A DNA stretch of 64,000 nt, taken from assembly GCA_024195265.1 (NCBI GenBank), contig JAJLRJ010000014.1, positions 16,806,459 to 16,870,458 of the forward strand, given 5' to 3'. The DNA is from Dendrophyllia cribrosa (Eukaryota > Cnidaria > Anthozoa > Scleractinia > Dendrophylliidae). Below, one piece after another: positions 11,144 through 25,100 of the stretch; within the stretch, counting starts at the first letter, position 1; each line of letters opens with the position of its first letter. A program made the translations under genes and the position numbers. A model generated the notes under the pieces. The model ran no database searches and was not told the DNA's origin. It was given only the letters and a program-made list of their open reading frames with translations.

Positions 11144-14100
11144 CCCCCCCGGGGTTCAAGGTAGTTCTAAATTGTTAAAATCCTAAAGTTTGTTGATTGG
11201 CCATTCAAATAAAAGCTATTGTCAGCGGTACTTTCCCATGGTGCTGTTTATTTTGCTGTTCATGGTACATAGTTATAAATTGTTTAAATCCTAAAGTTTG
11301 TTGACTGACCATTCATATGACAGAACTTATTGTACTTTCCTATTGTGTTTGATTTTGGGTACTCCTGGTCTTATTCCTACCTCTGCATTTCCCTTTATGC
11401 GCCATCTTCACCTTGAAGTTACCAGTGCACCTTGCCAACTGAAGCAGACATCGACTGCTGTACGTTCTCCCGTCACTACCACACACTGGTTTGGCCCCCG
11501 CATCGTCTGTTGGGCACTGGGTACGGCACAGAACACGTTCACCCTGGAAACAAAACAGATATTTTAGACTAGACTCTAGCGTGTCTTTTTTTACCTATCA
11601 AACAATAACGTGGACAGCAACCAAAAGAAAATTCAAGTTTTGAGATGGTGGAAAGTAGGAGTAATAGGGATATTAGGGATATGTATTTTAGATATTTTAG
11701 ATATAGACATTGATCAATGGAAAAAGCATTATATAAATTTGTTACTATTATTATTATATTGCATAAAAGAATGTAGCAGAAGCATGAGAACTTTGTGGAC
11801 CTTTACTAGAAGAGACATCTGAAGACCAGAGAGGACAATTAATTTCCATGCTGATATTGGATCTTAAAGGCAATTCAAATCCCAGCTATTTTTTATGTCT
11901 TCATATGCTAACTCCCAAAAAACCAACACGAACCTTAATTGTGGACCTTAATATGGCAACATAGCATAAAATAGTAACTTTCTCCCATTAACGGCATCTC
12001 CGGCCAATTAACACTTTTGTTCTAAATATAGTGATTTGTTTTATTTTAGTACTTGAACACTTGTCTATTCAGCAGGGTGTACTGAGGGTATTCACAGGGA
12101 GTCCAAAGGGAACCTAACTATGATTTTTTTTAGGGTGTAGTTATTATAATAAGCTTTTTGTAAAAAGTAAGTGTTTTTAGTTGCCTAGAGACAACATTTA
12201 GTTGCCCATGGTAAAGGAATAGCAAAGCTACACAAGTTTATATCAGAAATTGTAATTTATTGTCAAGTAACTTCATTTCAACATTTGTTGAATTCCTGTC
12301 TGCTAAATCACTTTAGAGATAACTCTAGGCAATAGGTATAAAGGATCCTCTGAAACTGACAACACTGTGCAATGGATCAAAAGTAGTTAGAACACAACAT
12401 TTGTGCACTTTGTTTCTTGTACATTAAAGGGCCACTGTCCCGACGAAAAAAAACAAAATTTAGCTTATTTCCACGTTATATAGCCAAATGCCACCAATAT
12501 ACAACTTAGTTGGATAAAAAGATTTTATAGAGCAAAACTAGTGGTAGTTTGGAGATAAAGTGCAGGATTGCAAGGATTGAAGGGGATTACAATTCATGAA
12601 ATTTGATTTGACAGGTGGACAAGAAATCAAACTTGGCATTCTTGTGAAATTTTGACTTTTCTAGCCATTTGATATTTCGTCTGTTTAGTTCATATTTGTT
12701 TGCTTCTATCACTTTCGGTGACGGTTTCTTCCAATTTCAAGATAATAAAGTAAGCTTGAAGCAAGCTTCTGGCCATAATCATGAAAACATGATATTTCAG
12801 CCAGGAAAGTGTCCTTTAATATGAATGTTCTTCTGATCTGTAAGTTTGATGAATATATTTCATAAGTTAACAATACATTTGACATAGATAATTTATATTT
12901 CTTTAGTTTACTATGTTAACCTTTTTTTAAGTTGCATAATAACTATGTGGCTGAAATCTTACAGTGACCATGCACAGAGTAATACATTACGTTTTTTTAA
13001 GCAGTTTAGAGAATGAAATATTAAGTGATTTGTCTTAATTTTGATGTTTGGCTTCTCATGGGCAAACTTTTTTTGTGTCCATGAAAACATGATTGACAAA
13101 CCAGCAAGGATTTTTTATGAACCACATTCATACATTGAAAGTCATCTGTGCCAAGAGCTGATTACTCCAAAATACTGCTCATGCCATATATGACATTTAG
13201 ACTGATTATTCCGACTTTTACTAAGGAATATAAACAGCTTTCAGGGAAAAACAACAGTTGTTTTCCTTGAAATCCTAATTCAACTTTCAACATTTGAGTA
13301 TATTACAATGTATCTGCAGTGTGTTTAATTTAATTAGCATACTTATAAGCTCTTCTTCTTCTTCTTCGAAGAGCGATGTGTTCTTGAGGAAGAAAGACAG
13401 ACGGATGTTTAAACTTTTAACTTCATTTACTCCAACCCTTGCTTCCAGCTAAAAAATGTTTCCGTCTGCCCTTTCTCCGATTGCTTTATTCTTAAATTAA
13501 GAACTCGTTAGGATGCTAAAGTATGAAGCTTCGCTCTACAGATCAAGTAGACACAAACACATATATTGATTTCGTATGTCGTGATCACGCGAGGGAATCC
13601 AGGCGATTTGTACATGCACGTGCGCGCGCAAAACTGCAAGACAGTAAACAACATTTCCGAGTCACGAGAAATTACGTGTCGCAAACTCGATTATCTAAAT
13701 CTAGCTACATAGTGACTGTACAAGCTTAAAGCGCTTCGATTCAGGAGTAAAAGACGTCCGCCAGTTCAAGATTCCGTGGATTTCATCGACAACTGGATCG
13801 AACAAAAACAATCGTGCATTATTCAAGATGGCGGGAACGTGTGTTGCGTCACACCTCCATAGAAATAAGAAATAAGTTGCCCTTGTGCAATTCAACAATG
13901 CGAAAAGCCTCAACCCAAAGGATACAATAATTTGAAAGTGTTTTCAAGTCACTTTTTGCGTTTGTAGCTTGGTGGATATAAAATAGACGCTATCTCAAAG
14001 GTTCATTCACATTTTCCATTGACAGGGCTAGATTCATCTTTGACAATGCTGTTGGCATTCTTCTTAAGCCTTTCGATAGTTTTGAGTAATCGAGCGTTCT

Positions 14101-17100
14101 CTTCTCGCAAAACTTCGTTTTCAACCTTGACGCGATAATTTTCATCCTCCAAATATTCAGCTCTTATTTGAGTTTCAAGTTCTCTGACGCGCCGAGCGTC
14201 CCTTGAGCGTTTGGCAGAGGCGTTATTTCTTTGCCTTTTCTCCCAATATCTCTGATCTTTACCATTAACAATCTCACTCATCATATTACCATTCGTTAAA
14301 TCGCCGCGTTTCCCGCGGGCTTTTGAAGCGAAAATGATATGCGAGTGGACTGTAGAGGCAACTGTGTCTTCGCTTGACGAACTGGATCGCTCTTTACGGG
14401 TTAATTCGTCGCTTGAATCTGACTGACTATCTGACTCCGTTGTCTTGACTATCTTCTGATCCGGAACATCCGATCGCTCGCCCTCGTTCAACAACGACAA
14501 ACGTGGATTCGAAAATGATTGCAATGAAACCACCTTCAAAATATTATTAATGGAGTTCTCTCCGAAATAGGAAATTCGTCGTCCACAAACACCAGGATCT
14601 TCGGTCAATTTGAGCAAGCCGTTAGTTGTTGTTTTCTTCTCTCTAGATCTTTCCGATGAAGTTGAGTCATCCGAACTAACACTTCGCGATCGTTTTCTCG
14701 CTCTGCGTTGTCCCCTCAAGCCTTCTTCTTCCATTTCGAAGATTTCAACGCTTGCTAACTTCTATTTACGAGTTGCAAATCCTCGAAAAGCGCGCTCCAG
14801 ACAGCGCAAACAATATTCGTTCTTCCTTTGAATGTGCACTGAACGGGAGAGAAGAGTTGAACTTAAACCTTTGACATACGATTATGTCATCTCCTTCATC
14901 GAGGAAAACAACCTATTGAGCATGCGTCTTTGATAATAACAATAGTTTGATTGACAGAAAATGAAGGCAACAGACGTGTTATGTAACATGTCTCTTTCAC
15001 AAGCCCATTGAAACACGCGATGTTATTTTGCTAGCCGGTGAACAGGCTTATTTTCTGGGGAATTAGGTCTTGCTTTTTTTATCATCAGATGTAATTTGTA
15101 CCGTGAGTCAAAAATCGAGATTCTTGTATAGAAATGATGGCCTTGTTTTGAAATTAATGCTGCATTTTATGCCAAATATATAAAATCAATTCTTTGCCGT
15201 TTCTCAGAGTTTCTTCCGTTTGAAACATCGCTAACTGTCAGTCCTTTTTTTATACAAGTCAACTCGATTATTTCAAGGAAGGTTAAACACCAATACATTT
15301 TATCAAAGAGTTAAGTGAACTGTTAACTTTGATTAAAATACAAATATATTTTATGGTTCGTTGCTTTCAATTCAAGCATTAATACTTTTCATCCATATAA
15401 AATGATCTTATATATGATTTATTGCGCTACAAATCAGGATGAAAATATTTCCATGACCCGGGGTCAGAATTCTGTAATTATTTTCTGCATCGACGATTCA
15501 CAATCTTTGGTGGTAGTTGCTTTTTTACGGTACGGGAAGACGATTTGTAAATCATAAACAAAGGATGTAAATTCTTCCAAAACAATATCGAACGGCAGAT
15601 GTCTTGTTCAGCTGCCACGTCAACGAATCGTTAACTAGACATTTCATAATTTTGAATAGACTTGACTGTGCACATTTTGGACCCATTTTGTATGTTTGTG
15701 ACAGTTTTTCAGCCGAAAGACAAAACACGGCGGCTTCTTGAAAGTCGTTTTCTTCCGTTGTTAAAAACTGTAGTATTTTATTACACCGTTTTAATACTTA
15801 GTAAAATAAAAGCGACACGAAAGTTTTTTAGACCCTACATTATTTGCCTTCTGTTCGTTGGTAGAATGTAATCATACCAGATGGGAAACATAAGATTTTT
15901 TTTTTAGATTAGCGTACCGACTACAAACGGCTTCCCCGCCAACTCCCCTTCAAACCACCCGTCATTTGACAAACGATTTCCCTGATTGATCGGCATCAAA
16001 AATTGTTTTGAAAAAATGCAATGAAAACCAAAGTGCTCGCCAAAGAGATGGGACTACAGTTACCCTCTTATCCTTGTAGCCCTACATGTCATGCATATGC
16101 GCGTGTTTACTTGATCGGTCACGTGACATTTCGCGAAATACTTGAAAAAAAACGTGGTTGGGGGGGGGGGTGGAGTGATTTTTTTGTAAGATAGGTCGGG
16201 GGGGGGGGGGATCTCACCTAGATCCGCCACTTTTGTTTTCAAAAAGGGGGAATCTTATTGCAAGTTCTCTTGCTCGGCATTTTGCTCGGCATAGCGTAAA
16301 AAAAACATGCCAAAGCAATTTAAAAATCAAAGTTTGATTTGTCAGAATCACTGAGAAATTTTGTCAGCGACTCAAAAAAAGCAGATTCCAAACGCCCTTT
16401 TCATCTCCAGCTTTTAGTAGTTACATAAAACACAAACCGTAACTTCTTGAAGTAGATCAACTTCACTATTAAGTTGCAAGGTCAATGCGAGAATATGATA
16501 TAACACGAGAATAACTTTTCCTTACAAAAGAAAAACTGTCTTTTGTCGGTAAACTGTAAATCTGGCTCGACTGCAGTTTTACTTGAATGAAAAACGAGAC
16601 TTGGAGCCATCCTAAAAGTAAACACACTTTGTTTTCTGTCCAAAAAAAGTCTCAAGATTTTCTTATTGTCTTTTTTGCAGTCTCGACTCCGTAATAGGAT
16701 TCGCCGGCTGTACACTTTGTTTTATCTTGCCTACTTAAAAATGAATTAAAAACCCAGATGAACGTTATAAGCACTGAAATATGTGAATGTATATATCGTT
16801 GTATTGTAAAGTCTACTCGTAACACATTTTTGCTGCCTCCGTAATCGGTTTTGCTATTTTCGTTTAGCTACTTCGCCAAACGTGTTCGCGAAACGTCACG
16901 TTAATATCAAACTCAATTTACCATTTGAGCAGTTCAAGTTTGATTCTTAATTACTGAGTAACGTAAAAAATGACGAGTAATAAAACACGACAAATGTTAC
17001 ACTCAATCTTTGTTGTCTCAGAACTCACCCTGGGAAAAAAACAGGGAGAGGGGAGGGGGGGGGGGGGGGGGGGGGGCTCTTAGCTGAGAGAAGGTTCGCT

Positions 17101-19108
17101 TATTGGAGGGGAGGGGATTATATCAGGATTACTGGCAAGTAGGGTAATAAAGTCTGCTTGTACGTGGCCTCCGTCAGTAATCGGATTCGCTGTACACTTC
17201 GCTGTTATTTTGCGTCAAATAAAGCAAAAATTAATCGGAGACTAAGCCCTGACGTGCGTTTCTAAAAACTCCCGAAGACATTTCGGGCCCGAAAGCTATT
17301 TTTTAAAACTTAGTTTCTAGCGAATGGCGTCGAAGTTTTTAGCCCGCAAACCAGGTCAACCTGTGTAGTAAACGTAAGATTTTATTGCTTAGTTTTCAAA
17401 ATCAACAAAAACGAAATCTTTATAGGTAAACATTCTGCACATAACACATCTTTTCGGGCCCGAAAAGTTTTCGGGACTCTCGAGAAACACACGCCCAGGC
17501 TATCGTAAAGTATTAAGTCTTCTTCCGGCCGGCGAAACTTTACACACTTCTGATGCAAACTGGTGAACGTAGCACAGCTGAAGCTGTTCTTGTGACTATT
17601 CTTGTAAGAGATCAGCTCCTGTTTCTCAATCGGACCACCCTCATGGAAACCTGTTTACTGAAATTCTCAGTAAAGCCATGTTGTTGATAGCTCTTGTTAC
17701 CACCATGTTTGCTAAATCCCAGGGAAGTCTGTTAATAGAGCTTCGAGCGTGGCTATGTCTAAAATAAGGAACGGGGAACGGGGAATCTCTAAAACGGGTA
17801 ATCTCTCATGAAAATAGGGAATCTCTAAAATGGGGAATCTCTAAAAAAGGGAATCTCTAAAATGGGGAATCTCTAAAATGGGGAATAAAACGCCGGTCAG
17901 GATGACGAGAAAATTTCTTTCCCTCCCACGCTGGGTAAAGCTATTTTTAAATTTGCTTAAAAGTTTCAAAATAATTTTTCAATTGGGGAACCATGCAGTC
18001 ATTGTGTTTAAAACTATGCTGTCTCGAATTCTGTTGATTTTCTTTTAATAGCTATGTAAGGTACAAAAACATGTGTACAGACAATAAAGAAATATTATAC
18101 TAGCTTTTGTTCTCTTGTGTCTGCCTTGCAGATCTTAGTTTGTGTATTAAATATAAACTGGTATAAAGACTGAAAGATTGTCTGAATGTTTCGTTTCATA
18201 CCAAAAGTAAAACGCATGCGTGAAATGGTAAAGTTTGGATTCACATGAGTCGATAAGTAAATTTGTCACCATAAAGCTGACGTTTTTAGCCCTTTGTCAA
18301 AACATCGCAGCTTTTGAATCTCTTCAAAGGCCAATTTAGTTTTCGGAATATCGCGAAAACTTAGTTAATATCAAAGTTAATTGTTTCATTGCCTCACTGA
18401 CACAGTTGTTGAGCATTCAGTGTTGCAGTGCAAGGTCGGTCTGCGGTGATGAAATCCCGAAAAATGAGAAAAAAGTTGTCAATGAGAACGTTCATTATGT
18501 TTATTCATTATGTTGTATAAGATGGTTCTACCCTCTCACAAACTTTGAATCTGAATGCAAAAGAAAACTTCTAGTGCACATGCGTAGGGAGTTACGCGAA
18601 GCGAATAACTAGGAGACTGGGGAGAGGGCGTGCCTGCCCCACTCTCTCACGCGCATTCCCATTCATCAGTGCGTGCCATATTTTTAAGATTGTTTTTCCA
18701 CGCGCCGCTTTTCTTTTGCTTCTTAGTACACGAACGCTTGTAACAGGATAAAAAAACCTCAAGTGCGTTGGAATATTGAAATGAGAGCTGTTGACAAGTT
18801 GTTAATTGTGCTGTGCTGCTGTTTGAATGTTTGAACCCGGTCACTGCCAGAACAATTATGGAGACATGAAGTGTTTTTCTAACTTTTGAGTCTGTTGACA
18901 AAATTCTTTGTGTGACCATTCAAATGAAACCTTTTCAGCAGTACTTTTGCTTGGTACTTTTTTTAAATATTGTACAAAATGAAATTTGGAGTTTTTTTTA
19001 ATTTTGATATCTGGCAGTCTTGGGAGGCAAAGCGTTAATTAGCTGTGTCTCTTGACAGATAATAGCCATGTTCTTGTCTGTCTAATGACTATTTTGAAGC
19101 TGTAAATG

Positions 19109-19144
<36 letters not shown>

Positions 19145-22100
19145 TGTAAACTTATATAAGGCTCTAAATAAGTTCTGATTGGTTCATTGAATTGTCTGCG
19201 TCTGTTGTGATTGGTCGACAATGAAGCGAAAACCGCTCTGTTAAAAACGAAAAGTCGCTTTTTTGGACGACCTTTCGTGCCAGATTTTTCTACTCGTGAA
19301 GCAATACTGGAATACCGGATGCATGAAAATAGACTTTATTTTTTAAATCGGATAATCACTAGCGCGATGACTTGAGCCTTTTTGTGTTCAAGGTCAAACA
19401 CAATCCGTCCTAATTTATATAGATTTAATACTTCCTTATTCTATTTCACAGTTTAACCGCATTCCGGCCTGGGCCATTCTTGTCCTGATAGAAAGTAATT
19501 GCACCACATTTAAAGACAGGAAAAAGGGAGACATAAGTAAAAGTATAAAAAAAGTTGATTTGATAGTCTGTTGAAGTACACTAAATATTTTAAGTTTGGT
19601 TTTTATTGAAAATATATATTATTTTCTGTGCGTGAATTTCCATGTGCAATTAGAAAGTTGCTTCAATGTCAACCATTTAACACCCATAGTATAGACTCTG
19701 AGTCGAACACTTCGTCATGCAATGCGAGTATAGATGATTGTGTGGGTGAAATCGTTAATTGTGACCAGTGAAATGAAGCCACAAATAAGTACTTTCCTAT
19801 GGTGATGTTTATTATTTGTAGTTCATCTCAACTAGAAATAACAGTTCATTTTATCAAATCTGCAGTGTGGCACGCATGAGGGTGAAATATCATACCATGG
19901 CGTTGCTTATAGACCCCATTACACCGCTCAACGTCAAATTAAAGTGCGTCTTTACCGCATCGTCCAAACAGACAACTATAATCGCCATGACAGTCAAATG
20001 GCAAAATCTTTTATCCTGAACTGTGTCCCGACCTTACATATAATCCAGTCTAATAAATGAGAGAAATCGCAAAGAAGCCATAACAGGGCTGACATGCAAA
20101 CTGTTTAATTCGCAACGAAGTTTTTAACGACCTCGCATTCCAAATTGACAATAATGAAATATAACGATAACAAAAAATTGTTTATTTTTTAACCAGTGTA
20201 CCAACGACTATCGCGACTATTTCAGCCTACATTTGTACAAGGCCAAAAACAATCCGTCCTAATTTGTCTACGTTTAATACTTCCTTATTTGATTAGTATT
20301 CTAGAACATTCTCGCTGTTTGTTCACAGAAAGTAAATTGGCCACATTTAATTGCAGGAAAGAGGAAGTAACCAATTGAATAGGAATTAATAGATGTGATT
20401 ATCGTCCCAGAAGACTTTTGAAATGTTTTCGGTAAAAATTGTTATTAAAAAGAAAGATTTTCTGTGCGTGAGCTTTTTAGTGCAGAGGCATTCACGATTC
20501 CAAATCTGCTTATTAACTTGCTAACTCTCTCAATCAAGACTTGAGTCATGCAATGTGTTAAAAAGTAAGTTTTTGGGTGAAATTCTAAAATGTAGCCAGT
20601 GAGAGTTATTTTCCTATGGTGACGTTATTTTTTTCAGTTTATCTCAATTGGAAATCATTATTGGAATATTCAATTTTAATGGCTTTAGTTATACGCTTAG
20701 GATTAAATACCTCCGTCAGTAATTAAATTACATCTTTAGTTCACCTTTTCATCGACTAATAAAATACGAGATTGTTAAACTATGACGGTTCAATAGCATG
20801 ATTTTTTTATCCATAACCAATTGTTTCTGATCCTGCCCTTATCATCCTGACAAATTGCCAAACTGGCATCAATTCAATTAGTCAAAACGAAACAACTCAA
20901 ATCCCACTCGATCATCATTGACAAACGCCCAAATCTTACCACACGAATGGACAACCAGCATCAATGCAATTAGTGAAATCGCAACATCTTCAAATCCCAA
21001 TTGATTATCATTGACAAATCATTCAAATCAGTAGCCACATCACTGGTTAGGCGATTTAACCCCTTCAGGGTCCTAGAATAGAATCTCGAGTCAACAACTT
21101 AAAACTTTTGAGTCAGTCATGAAAGCTTAAAGTTTGAAAGCCATTCTAATCGGCACGGTAACTTTCCTTTGGACCATGGAAATTGAGATAATCTTCAGTT
21201 TTAGTAGTTCGACTCCGTCAACTTAAAATACTCAGCGGCGTTAAATAGTGTGGGAAAATGTCAAATTGTAGGTAAAAGTAAGATTAATAAGGTTAATTTG
21301 GATGCATGAGGCAATAAATACTTAATCTTTAGACAGCGAAAATACTGTTCTTTCGAAAGTACTGTATTACAAAAATGTAGGCTACCGATGAAACTAGTGA
21401 CAGCAAAAACAAACAAACAAGATCTCATTCAAACCCTAGAAAGTAATCAGTAAATTTACTGTTCCTTCCTGACGTTTAAGTCAAGCAAGAGTTTGTCCAG
21501 ACTCTATCTGGGTGTGTCTTTACACGAAGAACAGTTTTCGAACCGGTGTGGAACCATTCATGAAAAAGCTCTTCAGTTCCAATTTAAGTATTACACAAAA
21601 TCACTATAGTTTAATTTTGGACCTTCTTGCCAGTGTGAGAGGCTGGCTAAACTAGAAAACATCGTTGCGGATGCAAATGTTTCCCAGTTTTAGCCGCGCG
21701 AGAAACATTTGTTGTGCACGGAAGGAAATATTATTGAATCAAGTGAAAAACATTTTCCCGGACGCAAATTTTGCTTCCGAAACAAATGGTTTCCAATTCA
21801 GCCACATTTATAGAAGAAACTATGTTTTCGCAACAATGTTTCCTAATTTAGCCAGACCCTAAGGTTTAACCTTTTAATCCCTAAGATCAATATAAAATTC
21901 TTCTCCCTTGTCCCCATACGTTCTTATTTTTCATAGAAGTGGTGGGGAGGTATTTTTCATAGAAGTGGTGGGGAGAATTTTGGATGATCATGTTCATTCT
22001 CATGGCCTCTCTGATTAGGGTGATTGATTAAGCATTGATATCACAGGGAATAATTTGGCGATGATCACTAATAGGCGTTAAAGAGTTAAAATTTGGATCA

Positions 22101-25100
22101 ATTTATGATTGCTCTAACCGTAGGTAGCTATATTAAACAAGTCGAGTAAATTTCAGGATTTCATCCACAGACTTAAGTCATAAACTACGAACATATTACA
22201 CTGACTCAAACATGTCAAAGTTTGGTTCTATTGCAAGCAGCGAAGCCAGACTGAAGTAGCCTTAGAGGCTTAGTAAAACAACTCATCAAATGCGATAACC
22301 AGAAAAACTGATCAGGCGACATTTCACGGCGCCCAGAAGGTTCCGCCGATAATCGCGCCATGCGTTTTGGCGACTTACGATGAGAGCTTTGGCAATATAG
22401 CGCTCACAACGTTTGTCGTGGTTTGCGTTGCAGGCGCTAGAGAAAGGAGAGAAAGAGGAAAGAGAAAAGGAAATCGCGGTATGCAGGAACAAGAGAGTGC
22501 GATTTCAAGGGTCGGTGGATGAAAAGGATTAAAGTACCATATGTGTTCAGACAACTAATCTTTGTGACGACCTACGGTATATAAAAATGGCGTTCTTAAT
22601 ACGATAGCATTGTTAGCGGAGCCGGGTCTTGTATACAACAAGGGTCCCCGCATTTAGTTCCTGAGGGGAAAATATGATGGAGTAGAAACAACTTATTAGA
22701 AAGTATTGGTACCTCTTAGGAGTAAACGTTAATGTGTGCCACACCCTCAAACGGATTTCTGGTAGCTTTTAGGGGGTTCCTTTTAAAATTTCCGACGATA
22801 AACTCCGTCACTTTTATATGGGAGTGTCCCCCTCCCCCTCCCCCCCCCCCCCTCCCCGCCCCGCCTCCGCTCCCCGTTTCAAGCTGTTCTAACAAAACTG
22901 CCACACAACAATGATTTTCACTTTGAAATAGTAAAATAAGCAGCTTAAGAAAGAAATGTTGATTCAATTCCGTAGTAACAGGGAAGAATGACAAAGAAAC
23001 GAAAGAAGAAGGACTTCGTGACTTGAAGCATAAATGTTGTAAAAATAGACTTACAGGAGACGTAAACCATTGAAGAAGAGATGACAAAAGTTACACCAGA
23101 GAAAAGGTGATTAACCCTTTGAGCCCAGTAGTGATCATCATCAAATTTCTCCTTGTATTATCAATATCTAATCAATCAGTCAGGTAATGAGAATTGAGGA
23201 CATGATCACCGAAGATCAATTCTCTTGATATTTTAACAACTTCTCTTCACTACCTCTACTAACAAATGTATGGAGACAAGAAATGGGAATCTGTATTTTG
23301 ATCTATTTTGATAATGGGGATTAAAGGTTTATTGAGGTAATCGGAAGTATTTGACTAATTGAAATTGAAACTAATATTACATCGAATAATAAACAAAACA
23401 ATGCTAACAGATGGTTTGGCAGTTAGGCTAAAAATGTTTCTTATTTTAAAAGACAAGCATTGAGTTTTGTTATGTGGTTGTAACTAATCGAGTCCAAGGA
23501 TAGAACCCTAACTTGGAATTATTGCCGAAATTATGAAAGCTATTGCGTAGTACATTCCCCAGAACGTTATAAAAAATGCAGCTTGCATTCTCAAAGGATT
23601 AACCCTTTAAGTTCCAAGAGTGTCAAAAATCAAGAAAAATAAAGAAAAATCCCATATTTCATTTTCTAAAACATTGAAAAATAAATGGTACCATGCAAAA
23701 GTACTGTCGAAGAGGTTTCATTTGAATGGTCACACCATAGGAATTCGTCCACAGACTCAAAAGTTAGAACTACATTACATGTCTCCATAATTGAATCAGG
23801 GAGAGAAAGGGTTAAGGATGTAAATGAAATACAAACTAGCCCTTCACAGCTCCCAATTGGATATACCATGCTTTTACTAACCCCGAGATAATACACGACA
23901 TTTCAATTGGTTTCCTGCACTTTGATACGCGGGGCTAAATGTTAGCGCGTGCAAGAGCGATACCCAGTTTCAGCTGTATATCATTAAAAAAACACACTCC
24001 AGTGTTTTATTCATCATAGCAATAATTTATCCCTTCTTTTAAATTAGATCAACGTTCCGTCCTTCTTTGAGGATAGAATTTTGAATTGTTTGGTAGTTGG
24101 AAAAAGTTGGATTGTTCCGTGCGATCTTCGAGCCACTTCGCTAGATGCTCGAATAATCTTCTTTAATTTTTGGTTCCACCGATTATTTTTAGAAACACTA
24201 TAAAATGCAACACCCGCTGAGAGTTTCCGCCAATCGCATTGTTGTTTTAGATCAATGTCTGACTTACACTTTAAAAGAGGATAATGTCTCTAGTGTACCA
24301 TTGTCTTTAATGAGAATTTAATATAAACAGAAACAGCTTTGAAGTTACAGTCCCGGGGGGGGGGGGGGTACTCAACAAATTTTTGTACGGGGATGCTCCG
24401 CCCCGAGGTCGAAACCCTTCATCATCATCATCATCATAGCTTTATTTAAAAACACGGTATCCCATCATTAGTTACAAAATGCTCTTCCAGAAAGCCGTGT
24501 ATACTAAATATTCTCTATAAAGACCTAAACATGTTAAAAATTTCTAATTAAAATTACAATACTAATGGCTTTTTCTATGTTTACCTAAGATTAAAACTAC
24601 TATAAGGCGGCTTTAAAGGATGCGATAGATGGCTCAGCTTTGATTTCATTTGATAGGCCATTCCAAAGAACAGTGCCCCGATAGTTAAAGCTACACTTTC
24701 CCGCTTCCTTTCGGTGTCTATGAACAAACAAATTGTTCAAGTTGTTTCTCAGTTTATAAGAATGAACATTCGTTATTGGTCGAAAAAGATTTTTTAGGCC
24801 CTTAGAAGAAAGATTATTTTTAGCTTTATAGACACTAACCGCTAATTGCTTTGAGCGCCTACGCTCAAGAGTGTCCCAGCCAAGGTCTTCCAAAATATCA
24901 GCAGACCGAATGTCATAATTAGAATAGGTAATTATTCTTGCTGCCCTATTTTACAATTTCTGGAGTCTGTCAGCCAGGCATTTACCCATACAGCCCCACA
25001 CCTCGCTGCAATAATCTAGATAAGGCAGTATAAGTGCTTCATACATCATTTGTAGTGTTGATGTCGGTACGAGATCACGAATTCGTTTAAGTGCTCCAAG

